Assembly (NCBI GenBank): GCA_029556545.1
Contig: JAKQEQ010000064.1
Coordinates: 1 to 13,042 of the forward strand
Length of the DNA stretch: 13,042 nucleotides
Origin: Candidatus Hydrogenedentota bacterium
GTDB taxonomy: Bacteria; Hydrogenedentota; Hydrogenedentia; Hydrogenedentales; JAGMZX01
Direction of reading: 5' to 3'
Shown here: positions 1 to 6,412 of the stretch, piece by piece
Layout of the letters: the number at the start of each line of letters is the position of its first letter
Position numbering within the stretch: the stretch's first letter is position 1
Notes under the pieces: model-generated
Databases searched by the model: none
Told to the model about the DNA's origin: nothing
The model's input: only the letters and a program-made list of their open reading frames with translations
Program-made: the position numbers and the translations under genes

Positions 1-129
1 TTCCCAGAGGGGGGCGCTCGCGCTGAGGGAATGTCGTTTTAGGGGGTTTTATCGGGGTGAAATTCTCGGGCCTTGCGTTTCGGGGGTGGTTTTTCGGGGT
101 TTGCGGGGCATGTCGCGGAAAGAGTGGCG
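1..129. other. G-rich leader upstream of the terminase; possible cos/pac region
   Basis: No complete gene is seen here. The + strand carries seven runs of four or more G (about 9-14, 42-46, 54-57, 82-86, 96-99, 105-108, with a GGG at 68-70), separated by T-rich spacers of the GGGGTTT type. In lambda-like phages the packaging site lies just upstream of the small terminase gene, so this is where cos or pac would be expected, but I cannot identify a cohesive end. One frame (from base 2) stays open across the leader and stops at 131-133, overlapping the ATG at 130. It could be the C-terminus of an upstream gene, but its codon use is not convincing. Confidence 0.3.
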
Positions 130-687
130 ATGAAAGGTAAGGCGAAGGCTCCATCGAAGAAAGCGACGGGCGCTAAGGCGGCCAGGCCGAAGCGGAAACC
201 CTCGGGGAGCGTGTGGGCTGTGGAGGATCTACGCCGGATGACGGCGACGCAGATGGGCCGGGTGTTTGGGATTTCGCGGCAAGCGTTTTCTGTCTGGCGG
301 GAGTGTCCACGGAACACGGACGGGACCTGGTCGTTACCGGAGGTGGTCGCATGGAAGCTGCGGCGGGTGCAAGAGGAACTGGAACTCGAGGCGGACGGCT
401 CGGGCGCAGACTCCCCCGCACTCGAACGCTACCGTGCAGCGCGGGCGGACCGCGCGGAATTGGAGGTTCTGGAAAAACGCGACGCACTGGTCAGCCGGGT
501 GGACGTGGAGGCGCGATGGGGGCGGGTGCTCACGCATATCGTACAAGCGTTCGACGGGCTGGGTAAGGTGGTGGCGCCGCGCTTGGCTCGCCGGGACGAG
601 AAGGAAATCGCTGGGACGATCCGCGACGAGGTTCACCGGGCCATTGAGACGGCCCGCAATTCGATGTTGCAGGATGGAGATGTTTGA
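130..687 (+). CDS. terS: Terminase small subunit (Nu1-like)
   Basis: DNA-recognition subunit of the packaging terminase; it would bind the packaging site and recruit the large subunit. The 185-residue product is close to lambda Nu1 (181). Residues 1-24 are a Lys/Arg/Ala-rich tail. Residues 37-57 form a helix-turn-helix (MGRVFGISRQAFSVW), as in Nu1-type winged-helix domains. Residues about 98-125 contain the family-like charged helix YRAARADRAELEVLEKRDALV, followed by a helical C-terminus expected to contact the large subunit. I chose ATG 130 because GGAAAGAG (117-124) lies just upstream; an in-frame TTG at 73 would add 19 residues without a better ribosome site. The next gene follows directly, and its alternative TTG start overlaps this stop. 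Known: family, fold and gene order. Inferred: the binding site. Confidence 0.85.
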   Translation: MKGKAKAPSKKATGAKAARPKRKPSGSVWAVEDLRRMTATQMGRVFGISRQAFSVWRECPRNTDGTWSLPEVVAWKLRRVQEELELEADGSGADSPALERYRAARADRAELEVLEKRDALVSRVDVEARWGRVLTHIVQAFDGLGKVVAPRLARRDEKEIAGTIRDEVHRAIETARNSMLQDGDV

Positions 688-716
688 GGTTTTTAGCACA
701 AGAGGCCGGAAATTCA

Positions 717-2636
717 ATGAGCACAAGTGAAGCAGTAGCGGAGTTGGTTTTCGATTCAGCACGGGACGTGGTGGAGCGTGTCTTTCGAGTGCCGGTTCGG
801 GCGCGATGTTCTGAGTGGGCCGAAGGGCGCATTGTGTTGCAGGGGAAAGATTGCGCTGAGCCTGGTCCGCTCCGCCTGAGCCGCACGCCGTATCTTCGTG
901 AACCTCTCGACTGTTTCTCGAACGAAGACATCGAGGAGATCTCGCTGCAATGGGGGACGCAGCTCGGCAAGACCCTCTTTTCGTTCATCACGATGGGGTA
1001 TGCCGTCGACCAGGACCCCGGCACGGGCCTCTATGTGATGCCCGACGAACAGCAGGCGAAGCGCGTGTTACGCACGCGAATCATTCCGTTGTTCGAGGGG
1101 AGCCCGGTAATCCGGCAGCACCAGGCGGGGAACCGGTGGGACAACAGCCAGGAACGTCTCGATTTCGATCGCATGTATATCTTTCCAGCGTGGTCACAAT
1201 CCCCCGCGAGTCTCGCCAGCTTTCCCTGCCGGTACGTGTGGCTTGACGAGGTCGACAAATACCCCGTGTGGTCCGGGCGCGAAGCCGACCCGGCAAGCCT
1301 GGCCGAAGAACGCACAAAGAATTTCTGGAACCGCAAGAAGGTCCGCGTGTCGAGCCCGACGACCCATGCCGGGCTGATCAACCGCCATTACCGGCACAGC
1401 GACCGGCGGCGTTATTGGGTGCCGTGTCCGAAGTGCCACGAGTACCAGGTGCTGACCTGGTCCCAGGTGAAATGGCCCGAGGGCGAGACCCTCGACGCGC
1501 TCAAGTACCACCATCTCGCGTGGTACGAATGCGAACACTGCCACGCGAAGATCGCCGACAAAGACAAGCCCCGGATGCTCGAACAGGGCCGGTGGGCGCC
1601 GTCCGGGTGCAGCGTCGACCGGAAAGGGAACCTCGTGGGCACGCCGCCGGTGAGCGCCCATGCGGGGTTTCACCTGTCGAGCCTCTATTCGCCGTGGATC
1701 ACGTTCGGCGAAATGGCGGCCGAATTCCTCCGCTCCAAGAACGAGCCCAACAAGCTGATGAACTTCATCAACGGCTGGCTGGCGGAGGTGTGGGTCGAGC
1801 GGGTCGAGGAGGTCGACGAAGACAGCGTGCGGAAACTCGCGGCGGAATACCCGCTCGGGTACGTTCCGCGTGACGCGGCGTTTCTCACGGGCGGTATTGA
1901 CGTTCAGGCGAACCGCGCGTACTGGCTGGTGCGGGCGTGGGGGTACGGGGAGAAATCGTGGCTGGTCGCGTACGGGACGGTCTACGATGACGACGCCGAA
2001 CGGGTGGCGGAGATCGGGGGAACGCCGCAGACCTGTTTCGACAAGCTGCCGGTGCGGTCCGCGTTCCCGGTCGAGAACAGCAGCGATGTCATGCCCGTGA
2101 CGCTGTGGTGCGTGGACGGCCGTCACCGAACGGATGAAGCGTACCTGTTCGGCCGCGCGAACAGGGACATCGCGCGGATCATCATGGGGAGTCCGACGAG
2201 TTTGCAGGGCGCGCTCTACGTCGCGACGACCGTCGACCGCGACCGCAAACGGGGGAGCGCCATCCGGGGGCGCTTCGAGGTGTACCGCCTCGACACGGTC
2301 GCCTACAAGGATCGCATCAACCGGCTTCGCAGCGTATTGCCCCAGGTGTGGTTTATCAGCGCGTCCGCGTCGGCCGAGTACTGGGAGCATGTGACCAGCG
2401 AGCAGAAAGTGATCGAGCGGAACTCGCGGGGGCGGCCGACGCCGATGTACACGCTCCGGCCTGGGCACGAACGAAACGACCTATGGGACTGTGAGGTGTA
2501 TGCAACGGCGGCGGCGGATATGCGGGGGTGGCCGTACCGGTACGTGACGCGCCCGAAAGCGCCGGCGAAAGCACGGAGGGAGGGGGAGCCGAAAGCGGCC
2601 GCGTGGATTCCGCGCAAGAAGGGGTGGGTACGATAG
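717..2636 (+). CDS. terL: Terminase large subunit (GpA family)
   Basis: ATP-driven packaging motor and nuclease. With ATG 717 the product is 639 residues, matching lambda gpA (641). The ATPase half has a Walker A-like QWGTQLGKT at 78-86 and a Walker B-like WLDEVDK with LDEV at 176-179. A Cys4 zinc-ribbon-like insert follows (CPKC 237-240, CEHC 272-275). The nuclease half has acidic positions in GIDVQ (D395) and CVDGR (D467) and a C-terminal DLWDCEVYA segment typical of GpA proteins. The basic tail ends in RKKGWVR. ATG 717 has AGAGG/GGAAA upstream. TTG 684 overlaps the terS stop and sits closer to an AGGATGGAG stretch, so an 11-residue longer form is possible. Unlike lambda, the gpW gene is not adjacent: about 520 bases of accessory sequence intervene. 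Confidence 0.95.
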   Translation: MSTSEAVAELVFDSARDVVERVFRVPVRARCSEWAEGRIVLQGKDCAEPGPLRLSRTPYLREPLDCFSNEDIEEISLQWGTQLGKTLFSFITMGYAVDQDPGTGLYVMPDEQQAKRVLRTRIIPLFEGSPVIRQHQAGNRWDNSQERLDFDRMYIFPAWSQSPASLASFPCRYVWLDEVDKYPVWSGREADPASLAEERTKNFWNRKKVRVSSPTTHAGLINRHYRHSDRRRYWVPCPKCHEYQVLTWSQVKWPEGETLDALKYHHLAWYECEHCHAKIADKDKPRMLEQGRWAPSGCSVDRKGNLVGTPPVSAHAGFHLSSLYSPWITFGEMAAEFLRSKNEPNKLMNFINGWLAEVWVERVEEVDEDSVRKLAAEYPLGYVPRDAAFLTGGIDVQANRAYWLVRAWGYGEKSWLVAYGTVYDDDAERVAEIGGTPQTCFDKLPVRSAFPVENSSDVMPVTLWCVDGRHRTDEAYLFGRANRDIARIIMGSPTSLQGALYVATTVDRDRKRGSAIRGRFEVYRLDTVAYKDRINRLRSVLPQVWFISASASAEYWEHVTSEQKVIERNSRGRPTPMYTLRPGHERNDLWDCEVYATAAADMRGWPYRYVTRPKAPAKARREGEPKAAAWIPRKKGWVR

Positions 2637-2662
2637 CGAAATGCCGGGTTTCGCAGCCCGGT
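2636..2662 (+). promoter_or_regulatory. Two mutually exclusive small hairpins upstream of the zinc-ribbon gene
   Basis: GCGAAA (2636-2641) pairs perfectly with TTTCGC (2649-2654). The loop of that hairpin contains CCGGG (2644-2648), which could instead pair with CCCGG (2657-2661). The two stems overlap and cannot coexist. They lie between the terminase stop and the GGAGGAT ribosome site of the next gene, so they could tune its translation or mark an mRNA processing point. No T-tract follows, so it is not a simple terminator. Function is inference only. Confidence 0.25.
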
Positions 2663-2679
2663 GCGGAGGATAGGGTCAA

Positions 2680-2820
2680 ATGGTGAGATGCCCGAATTGC
2701 AAATGCGAGGAGAGCAAGGTGGTGTATACCCGGCATTTCCCGGACGAAGTTCGGCGGGGGCGGGTGTGCGATTTCTGCAAATACCGCTTTACAACCGTCG
2801 AACGCCTGCGAAAAAAATAA
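2680..2820 (+). CDS. Small NrdR-like zinc-ribbon protein
   Basis: A 46-residue protein with four cysteines in a treble pattern: CPNC at 4-7 (plus Cys9) and CDFC at 30-33, followed by KYRFTTVERL. Both the spacing and the RFTT-ER ending match the N-terminal zinc ribbon of the NrdR repressor family (CxxC ... CxKCgkRFTTyER), but the ATP-cone domain that follows in full NrdR is absent. This is a free-standing ribbon and therefore not a complete ribonucleotide reductase regulator. It may bind DNA or RNA, or act as a small transcription regulator in the way that Ogr/Delta zinc-finger proteins do for P2 late genes; that role is inference. ATG 2680 has a strong GGAGGAT site (2665-2671) with 8 bases spacing. 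The gene sits between the large terminase and gpW, a common place for accessory genes. Confidence 0.75.
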   Translation: MVRCPNCKCEESKVVYTRHFPDEVRRGRVCDFCKYRFTTVERLRKK

Positions 2821-2842
2821 AACGGAAGGGCTATATGTGGAA

Positions 2843-2871
2843 TTGACAGCACGGCGTGAGTGTGTCATGCT
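2843..2871 (+). promoter_or_regulatory. Sigma-70-type promoter with extended -10
   Basis: A perfect TTGACA -35 box lies at 2843-2848. Seventeen bases later is a -10 candidate CATGCT (2866-2871; matches three of six positions), preceded by TG at 2863-2864 as in an extended -10. Transcription would start near 2878, which coincides with the GTG proposed as the start of the next gene. It is the only strong housekeeping-type promoter I noticed in the window, and it lies in a locally less GC-rich stretch. A rival -10, GCTAAT (2869-2874), would need a 20-base spacer. Confidence 0.6.
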
Positions 2872-2877
2872 AATAGC

Positions 2878-3051
2878 GTGAACGTGAAAAAGCATTTTAG
2901 CAATGTGCGTGTGTGGCGCCCGGAGCAGGTACGTATTGCCCGGGCGGCCGAACGCTTGTGCAACGTGATCCGCGCCCACGAGAGCGGCGCCCAGAAGGCG
3001 CGCGCGCAACTGGCGGCCCTGCGGGCCGGTGAACAATTGAATCGGGACTAA
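2878..3051 (+). CDS. Small basic helical protein of a moron-like unit
   Basis: I do not recognise a family. The 57-residue product starts NVKKHFSNVRVW, then forms one long predicted amphipathic helix rich in Arg, Ala, Leu and Gln (about residues 15-50: EQVRIARAAERLCNVI and AQKARAQLAALRA), with one Cys and no membrane segment. It looks like a small nucleic-acid-binding or protein-binding helical protein. No Shine-Dalgarno site precedes any start (GTG 2860, 2878 or 2884). GTG 2878 falls at the predicted transcription start of the TTGACA promoter, so the mRNA may be leaderless. A Rho-independent terminator follows the stop. Promoter, gene and terminator together make an independent transcription unit inside the late operon. 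Codon use after residue 10 looks like that of its neighbours. Confidence 0.55.
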   Translation: MNVKKHFSNVRVWRPEQVRIARAAERLCNVIRAHESGAQKARAQLAALRAGEQLNRD

Positions 3052-3078
3052 CGTAAGTCACATCTGAGCGTGTGCATT

Positions 3079-3144
3079 ACGCCCTGTCGCATGGCGAGAC
3101 CCCATGACGTTCTCCTCCATGCCGACGGGGCGTTTTTTGTTTTT
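3079..3144 (+). terminator. Rho-independent terminator upstream of gpW
   Basis: Left arm ACGCCCTGTCGCATGG (3079-3094) pairs with CCATGCCGACGGGGCGT (3117-3133), with one G-T wobble and one bulged base. A T-rich tail follows: six T, a G, then five T (3133-3144). The loop of 22 bases contains a second CCATG (3102-3106), which can pair with the same CATGG (3090-3094) and form a smaller competing hairpin. The terminator ends a few bases before the gpW ribosome site, so late transcription from upstream must read through or be antiterminated. Confidence 0.75.
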
Positions 3145-3159
3145 CGGCGAGGAGAAGCA

Positions 3160-3375
3160 ATGGCGACAGCGGTGGAAATCGTAGCGTCGATCGACGCGTA
3201 CATGGCCGGCCAACTCGAAGCGGGCGGCGTGAAGGACTACGAGATCGGGGGGCGGAAGATCAGCCGGTACCCGATTGCGGACGTCCTGAAACTGCGCACC
3301 TACTACGCGTCGCTGGCCGCCGGTGAATCGCGCGGGTCCGACGTAACCTACGTCAAGTTCACGAGGCCCGGATGA
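3160..3375 (+). CDS. gpW-like head-tail joining protein
   Basis: A 71-residue protein, close to lambda gpW (68), which stabilises packaged DNA and provides the platform for the next connector protein. It has the family-like layout: an N-terminal helix (residues 3-20), a short beta hairpin (DYEIGGRKISRY, 26-37), a second helix (DVLKLRTYYASLAA, 41-54) and a basic/aromatic tail ending VKFTRPG. ATG 3160 is preceded by AGGAG (3150-3154). The frame stays open upstream to 3070, but that stretch is the terminator and is not coding. The stop overlaps the portal start (ATGA at 3372-3375), as expected for a translationally coupled W-B pair. Assignment rests on length, fold pattern and position directly before the portal. 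Confidence 0.8.
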   Translation: MATAVEIVASIDAYMAGQLEAGGVKDYEIGGRKISRYPIADVLKLRTYYASLAAGESRGSDVTYVKFTRPG

Positions 3376-5021
3376 GCGGGCCCGCCGACAAAGACGCGGT
3401 CGTGTCTGAGGTGAAGCTGCGCGTTCGGGGCAGGGGCCATTCCGGCCGCCGCGTGACGCGGGGCTGGTGGGACCGTCTCGGCGAAACCCTCGACAACGCG
3501 ATCGGCGTGGTATCGCCCCGTCGGGCGTTGCGGCGCCAGACCGCGCGCAACCGGCGGTACGCGCTCCAGGCCGTGCGGAAGATTCTCGGAGACGCCTCCG
3601 ACGCGGCCAGCATTTCGCGGCTGAACTCGAGCTGGTCAACCGTATCGGGTTCCGCGGACGCGGACACGCTCAGCGAATTGTCGGCGTTGCGGGGGCGGTC
3701 GCGGCGGCTCATGGACAACGACGGCCACGCGAACGGCATCATCAGCACCATCGTCAACAACGTGGTCGGGACCGGCATTCAGGTGCAATCCCTTGCCGAC
3801 GGCGCGAAGCTGGGCATCTCCGACAAGGCCGCCGAGGCATTGCGGAACGCCCAGGAAGACGCGTGGGAGAGCTGGGGGCGGACCTGCGACGCGAGCGGGC
3901 GTCTGTGTTTCGAGTCCCTTGAGCGCCAGGTGGCGTTTCAGATTCTCATGAACGGCGAGGCGTTCCTGTTGCGGGCCGATTTGCCCGGGCGTCCGTACCG
4001 CTTCGCGTGGATGCACATCGAGGCCGATCGCGTGGATTCGCCGCCCGAGTACGAATACCGCCGCGACCTCGACGTGCGCAAAGGAATCGAGCTCGGTAAG
4101 TTCGGCGAGCCGGTCGCGTACTGGATTTCCAAGGTGCACCCTGGCGACGACCGGGCCGTGCGGAACAAAGCCGATTACGAAAAAGTGCCGGCCTACGACC
4201 GGGACGGCCGCCCGAACGTCCTGCACATTTACGACCAGCGCCGGCCAGGGCAGCGGCGGGGCGTTCCGTTCTTGCGGCCAGTCATGCAGTACTTCCAACA
4301 CCTCTCGCAATACCTCGAAGCGGAACTGGTAGCAGCGCGCGTAGCCGCGTGCTTCGCCCTGGTCATCAACGAAGAAGGCGACCCCGGGACGATGACCGGC
4401 CACGGCGAACTGACGACTGTGGACGGGCAGACAGTGGAAGCCCTCGAACCCGGGATGATCCTGCGCGGCAGCGGCATTTCGCCGACGCAAATCAAGCCCG
4501 AACGGCCGGGGGAGAGTTTCGACCCGTTTGTGCAGCGCGTATTGCGCCTCATTTCGGCGGGGTGCGAGCTGCCGTACGAACTCGTGGCAAAGGATTTCAG
4601 CGAGTCGAACTACTCGAACATGCGCGCGGCGCTCCTTGAAGCGCGGCGGTTTTTCCGGGTCTACCAGCAACTGCTGGGGGAGAAATTGATCCGCCCCTCG
4701 TGGGGGCTGGTCCAGGAAGAAGCCTTTTTGCGCGGGTACGTCCCGATGCCGGATTTCTACGCCAACCGCGAGGCGTACCTGCGCGTGGCAATCGTCCCGC
4801 CGGGCTGGGAATGGGTCGACCCCGAGAAGGAGGTGCGGGCGTCGCTGCGCGCGGTTGCGGGGAACCTGAGCACCCTGGCGATTGAGAACGCGGCGCGCGG
4901 ACACGACTACGCGGAAGTGCTCGAGCAGCGGGCGCTCGAAGAGCGCCGCATGAAGGAATTGGGACTCGAAAACAAGGAGGACCCGGTTGATGAACGGGTT
5001 TCGACTCGCACAGAAGAATAA
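3372..5021 (+). CDS. Portal protein (lambda gpB family)
   Basis: 549 residues, against 533 for lambda gpB. It would form the dodecameric ring at one capsid vertex through which DNA enters and leaves. The strongest signature is residues about 106-136, LRGRSRRLMDNDGHANG followed by IVNNVVGTGI, the conserved N-terminal block of lambda-type portals. Further family features are the FQILMNGEAFLL segment, the helix-rich middle with FLRPVMQYFQHL, SNYSNMRAALLEARRFFR (the crown/stem region), and the C-terminal PPGWEWVDPEKEVRA segment. The first 60 residues are strongly basic. The C-terminus (KELGLENKEDPVDER) is charged and its coding sequence overlaps the protease gene by 32 bases. The AAGGAGG site for the protease lies inside the portal coding sequence, so the two genes are probably translationally coupled. 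Confidence 0.93.
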   Translation: MSGPADKDAVVSEVKLRVRGRGHSGRRVTRGWWDRLGETLDNAIGVVSPRRALRRQTARNRRYALQAVRKILGDASDAASISRLNSSWSTVSGSADADTLSELSALRGRSRRLMDNDGHANGIISTIVNNVVGTGIQVQSLADGAKLGISDKAAEALRNAQEDAWESWGRTCDASGRLCFESLERQVAFQILMNGEAFLLRADLPGRPYRFAWMHIEADRVDSPPEYEYRRDLDVRKGIELGKFGEPVAYWISKVHPGDDRAVRNKADYEKVPAYDRDGRPNVLHIYDQRRPGQRRGVPFLRPVMQYFQHLSQYLEAELVAARVAACFALVINEEGDPGTMTGHGELTTVDGQTVEALEPGMILRGSGISPTQIKPERPGESFDPFVQRVLRLISAGCELPYELVAKDFSESNYSNMRAALLEARRFFRVYQQLLGEKLIRPSWGLVQEEAFLRGYVPMPDFYANREAYLRVAIVPPGWEWVDPEKEVRASLRAVAGNLSTLAIENAARGHDYAEVLEQRALEERRMKELGLENKEDPVDERVSTRTEE

Positions 5022-6018
5022 GCGCCTGGAACTCGACCTGTACGGAATCGTGGGGGACGAGTGGGGCGACGGCATCAACGCGAAGAAGGTGGTGGCGCTA
5101 TTGCGCAACGCCGCCGACGCCGAAGAGATCGTGGTCCGCATCAACTCGATGGGCGGCGTCGTGTGGGACGGCACGGCGATTTTCGATGCGCTGACAGATC
5201 ATCCGGGGAAGGTGCTCGTGAAGATCGACGGGATCGCGGCGAGCGCGGCCTCGGTGATCGCGATGGCCGGCGACCGGATCGAGATGGGCGAAGGCGCGTT
5301 CCTCATGGTTCACCAGCCCTGGGGATTCGCCGTGGGCGACAAGGAAGACATGCTCAAAACGGCGGAAATCCTCGAGAAGGTGGAGGGGGAGATCGTGGGG
5401 ATTTACGCGCGGCGGAGCGGCCAGGACGCGGAGACCGCACGCGATTGGGTGCGGAACGAGACGTGGTTCACGGGCGCGGAAGCCGTGGAGGCGGGCCTGG
5501 CGGACGCGGCCGTTGCGGACGCGGAGAGCACCGAGAAGGCTGCGCGAGCCTATGCGCAGCAGGGGGCGATTTTCAATTTCGCGCACTTGCCCGAGCCGCT
5601 GAAGGCACGGGTGGAGGCGCTTAACCAGGCGGGCGGAGCACTTCCGCCGCCGGAAGAGGAGGGGATGTCGATGAAGGACATCACGACGATGACCTCCGCG
5701 GAGCTTGCGGAAGCCCGCCCCGATTTGGTGGACGCCATCAAATCGGAAGCGCTGAAGGGCGCCGCAGCCGAAGTGGAGGCGGCCGTGAAGGCCGAACGTG
5801 AGCGTGCCGGAAGCATCGCCGCGAAAGCGCGGGAGCTGAGCAGCTCCGTCGACGCCGGGGAGTTGATCGCGAACGGCGCGACGCTCCAGGACGCGCGCGA
5901 GCTGATGCTGAAGGCGAAAGAAGAGGAGCTTCACGCGGGGGCGCAAGCCGCGAACGTGGGGCACGGCGAAGGCACGGAGGATTCGGCAGCGAATCCGTTC
6001 CTGCCGGTGGAGGGGTAA
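4990..6018 (+). CDS. ClpP-like head maturation protease with C-terminal scaffold domain
   Basis: 342 residues. Residues 10-180 are a ClpP/SppA-fold serine protease that would cleave scaffold and portal during head maturation. The triad is visible by alignment with ClpP: Ser85 in GIAASAAS, His108 in MVHQPWG, and Asp172 in EAVEAGLAD; INSMGG (51-56) matches the substrate strand. Residues about 200-225 are a Pro/Glu-rich linker. Residues 228-342 are Ala/Glu/Lys-rich, mostly helical, and end AANPFLPVEG, like a scaffold. This two-part layout resembles lambda C/Nu3. ATG 4990 is chosen (AAGGAGG at 4974-4980); TTG 4987 directly before it is an alternative. It overlaps the portal gene by 32 bases. Confidence 0.9.
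   Translation: MNGFRLAQKNKRLELDLYGIVGDEWGDGINAKKVVALLRNAADAEEIVVRINSMGGVVWDGTAIFDALTDHPGKVLVKIDGIAASAASVIAMAGDRIEMGEGAFLMVHQPWGFAVGDKEDMLKTAEILEKVEGEIVGIYARRSGQDAETARDWVRNETWFTGAEAVEAGLADAAVADAESTEKAARAYAQQGAIFNFAHLPEPLKARVEALNQAGGALPPPEEEGMSMKDITTMTSAELAEARPDLVDAIKSEALKGAAAEVEAAVKAERERAGSIAAKARELSSSVDAGELIANGATLQDARELMLKAKEEELHAGAQAANVGHGEGTEDSAANPFLPVEG
5671..6018 (+). CDS. Nested in-frame scaffold protein (Nu3-like), internal start
   Basis: Within the protease gene, a perfect AGGAGG (5657-5662) precedes an in-frame ATG at 5671 by 8 bases. Another ATG at 5665 is too close to the site. Initiation there would give a 115-residue protein (MKDITTMTSAELAEA...) equal to the C-terminal part of the protease, rich in Ala, Glu and Lys, predicted helical and without the catalytic domain. 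In lambda, scaffold Nu3 is made exactly this way from inside gene C. The sequence shows the site and the composition; production of the shorter protein is inferred. Confidence 0.6.
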   Translation: MKDITTMTSAELAEARPDLVDAIKSEALKGAAAEVEAAVKAERERAGSIAAKARELSSSVDAGELIANGATLQDARELMLKAKEEELHAGAQAANVGHGEGTEDSAANPFLPVEG

Positions 6019-6021
6019 GCG

Positions 6022-6396
6022 ATGGCGATAACGGGGACGAGACTCGCGTGCGCACTCGCGGAGACAAAAGCGCTCACCTTGACGGCGGCCAGCCCCGGCG
6101 TTGTGGCCGGGACGATGGCGAAGGTCGAGGACGTTGTCGGCTTTTACTTCAAAGCCGCGGACACGGGCGATTCGGTGGCGTTCATCTACTACGCGCCGAA
6201 GGTCACGGTGCCGTGCGCAGCCGCCGCAAGCGGTTCGTACGCGGTGGGGTCGAAAGTGTATTTCGACGCCGCCGAAGCGGAAGTGAATGAAAGTACGACG
6301 GGGAACACGCTGTGCGGCGTGGTCCTCGAACAGCCGGCCACGAGCGCCGAAGAGGTGCTGATCGCCCTCGACGGAACGCTCGGGATCGTGAGCTAG
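6022..6396 (+). CDS. DUF2190 family capsid decoration-type protein
   Basis: 124 residues, in the position where lambda has decoration protein gpD. The sequence looks like the DUF2190 family: a small beta-rich protein with an N-terminal LTLTAASPGVVAGT strand pair, an ADTGDSVAFIYYAPKVTVP core, GSYAVGSKVYFDAAEAEV, and a C-terminal EVLIALDGTLGIV strand. These proteins are thought to bind the outside of the expanded head as trimers and stabilise it. ATG 6022 has GGAGGGG (6009-6015) and lies three bases after the protease stop. Family by sequence pattern; virion role by analogy and position. Confidence 0.75.
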   Translation: MAITGTRLACALAETKALTLTAASPGVVAGTMAKVEDVVGFYFKAADTGDSVAFIYYAPKVTVPCAAAASGSYAVGSKVYFDAAEAEVNESTTGNTLCGVVLEQPATSAEEVLIALDGTLGIVS

Positions 6397-6412
6397 GAAG
6401 GGGGTGACGACC

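Noticed and set aside
2-133. Possible C-terminal end of an upstream gene with an ATGA overlap to the small terminase start
   Set aside because: The frame is open, but it has many T-ending codons and no recognisable protein; too short to support without upstream sequence.
1194-2468. Antisense open frame of 424 codons opposite the large terminase
   Set aside because: Shadow of the terminase coding sequence; Arg/Pro/Val-rich product with no domain.
2869-2874. GCTAAT as the -10 box of the TTGACA promoter
   Set aside because: It would need a 20-base spacer. CATGCT at 2866-2871 has 17 bases and an upstream TG, so I prefer it despite fewer matches.
3070-3159. N-terminal extension of the gpW-like gene to 3070
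   Set aside because: The bases form the terminator stem and T-tract; ATG 3160 has a good AGGAG site and gives the expected family length.
3636-5174. Antisense open frame of 512 codons opposite the portal and protease genes
   Set aside because: It spans two well-identified sense genes and shows only composition-driven sequence; no ribosome site or family pattern.
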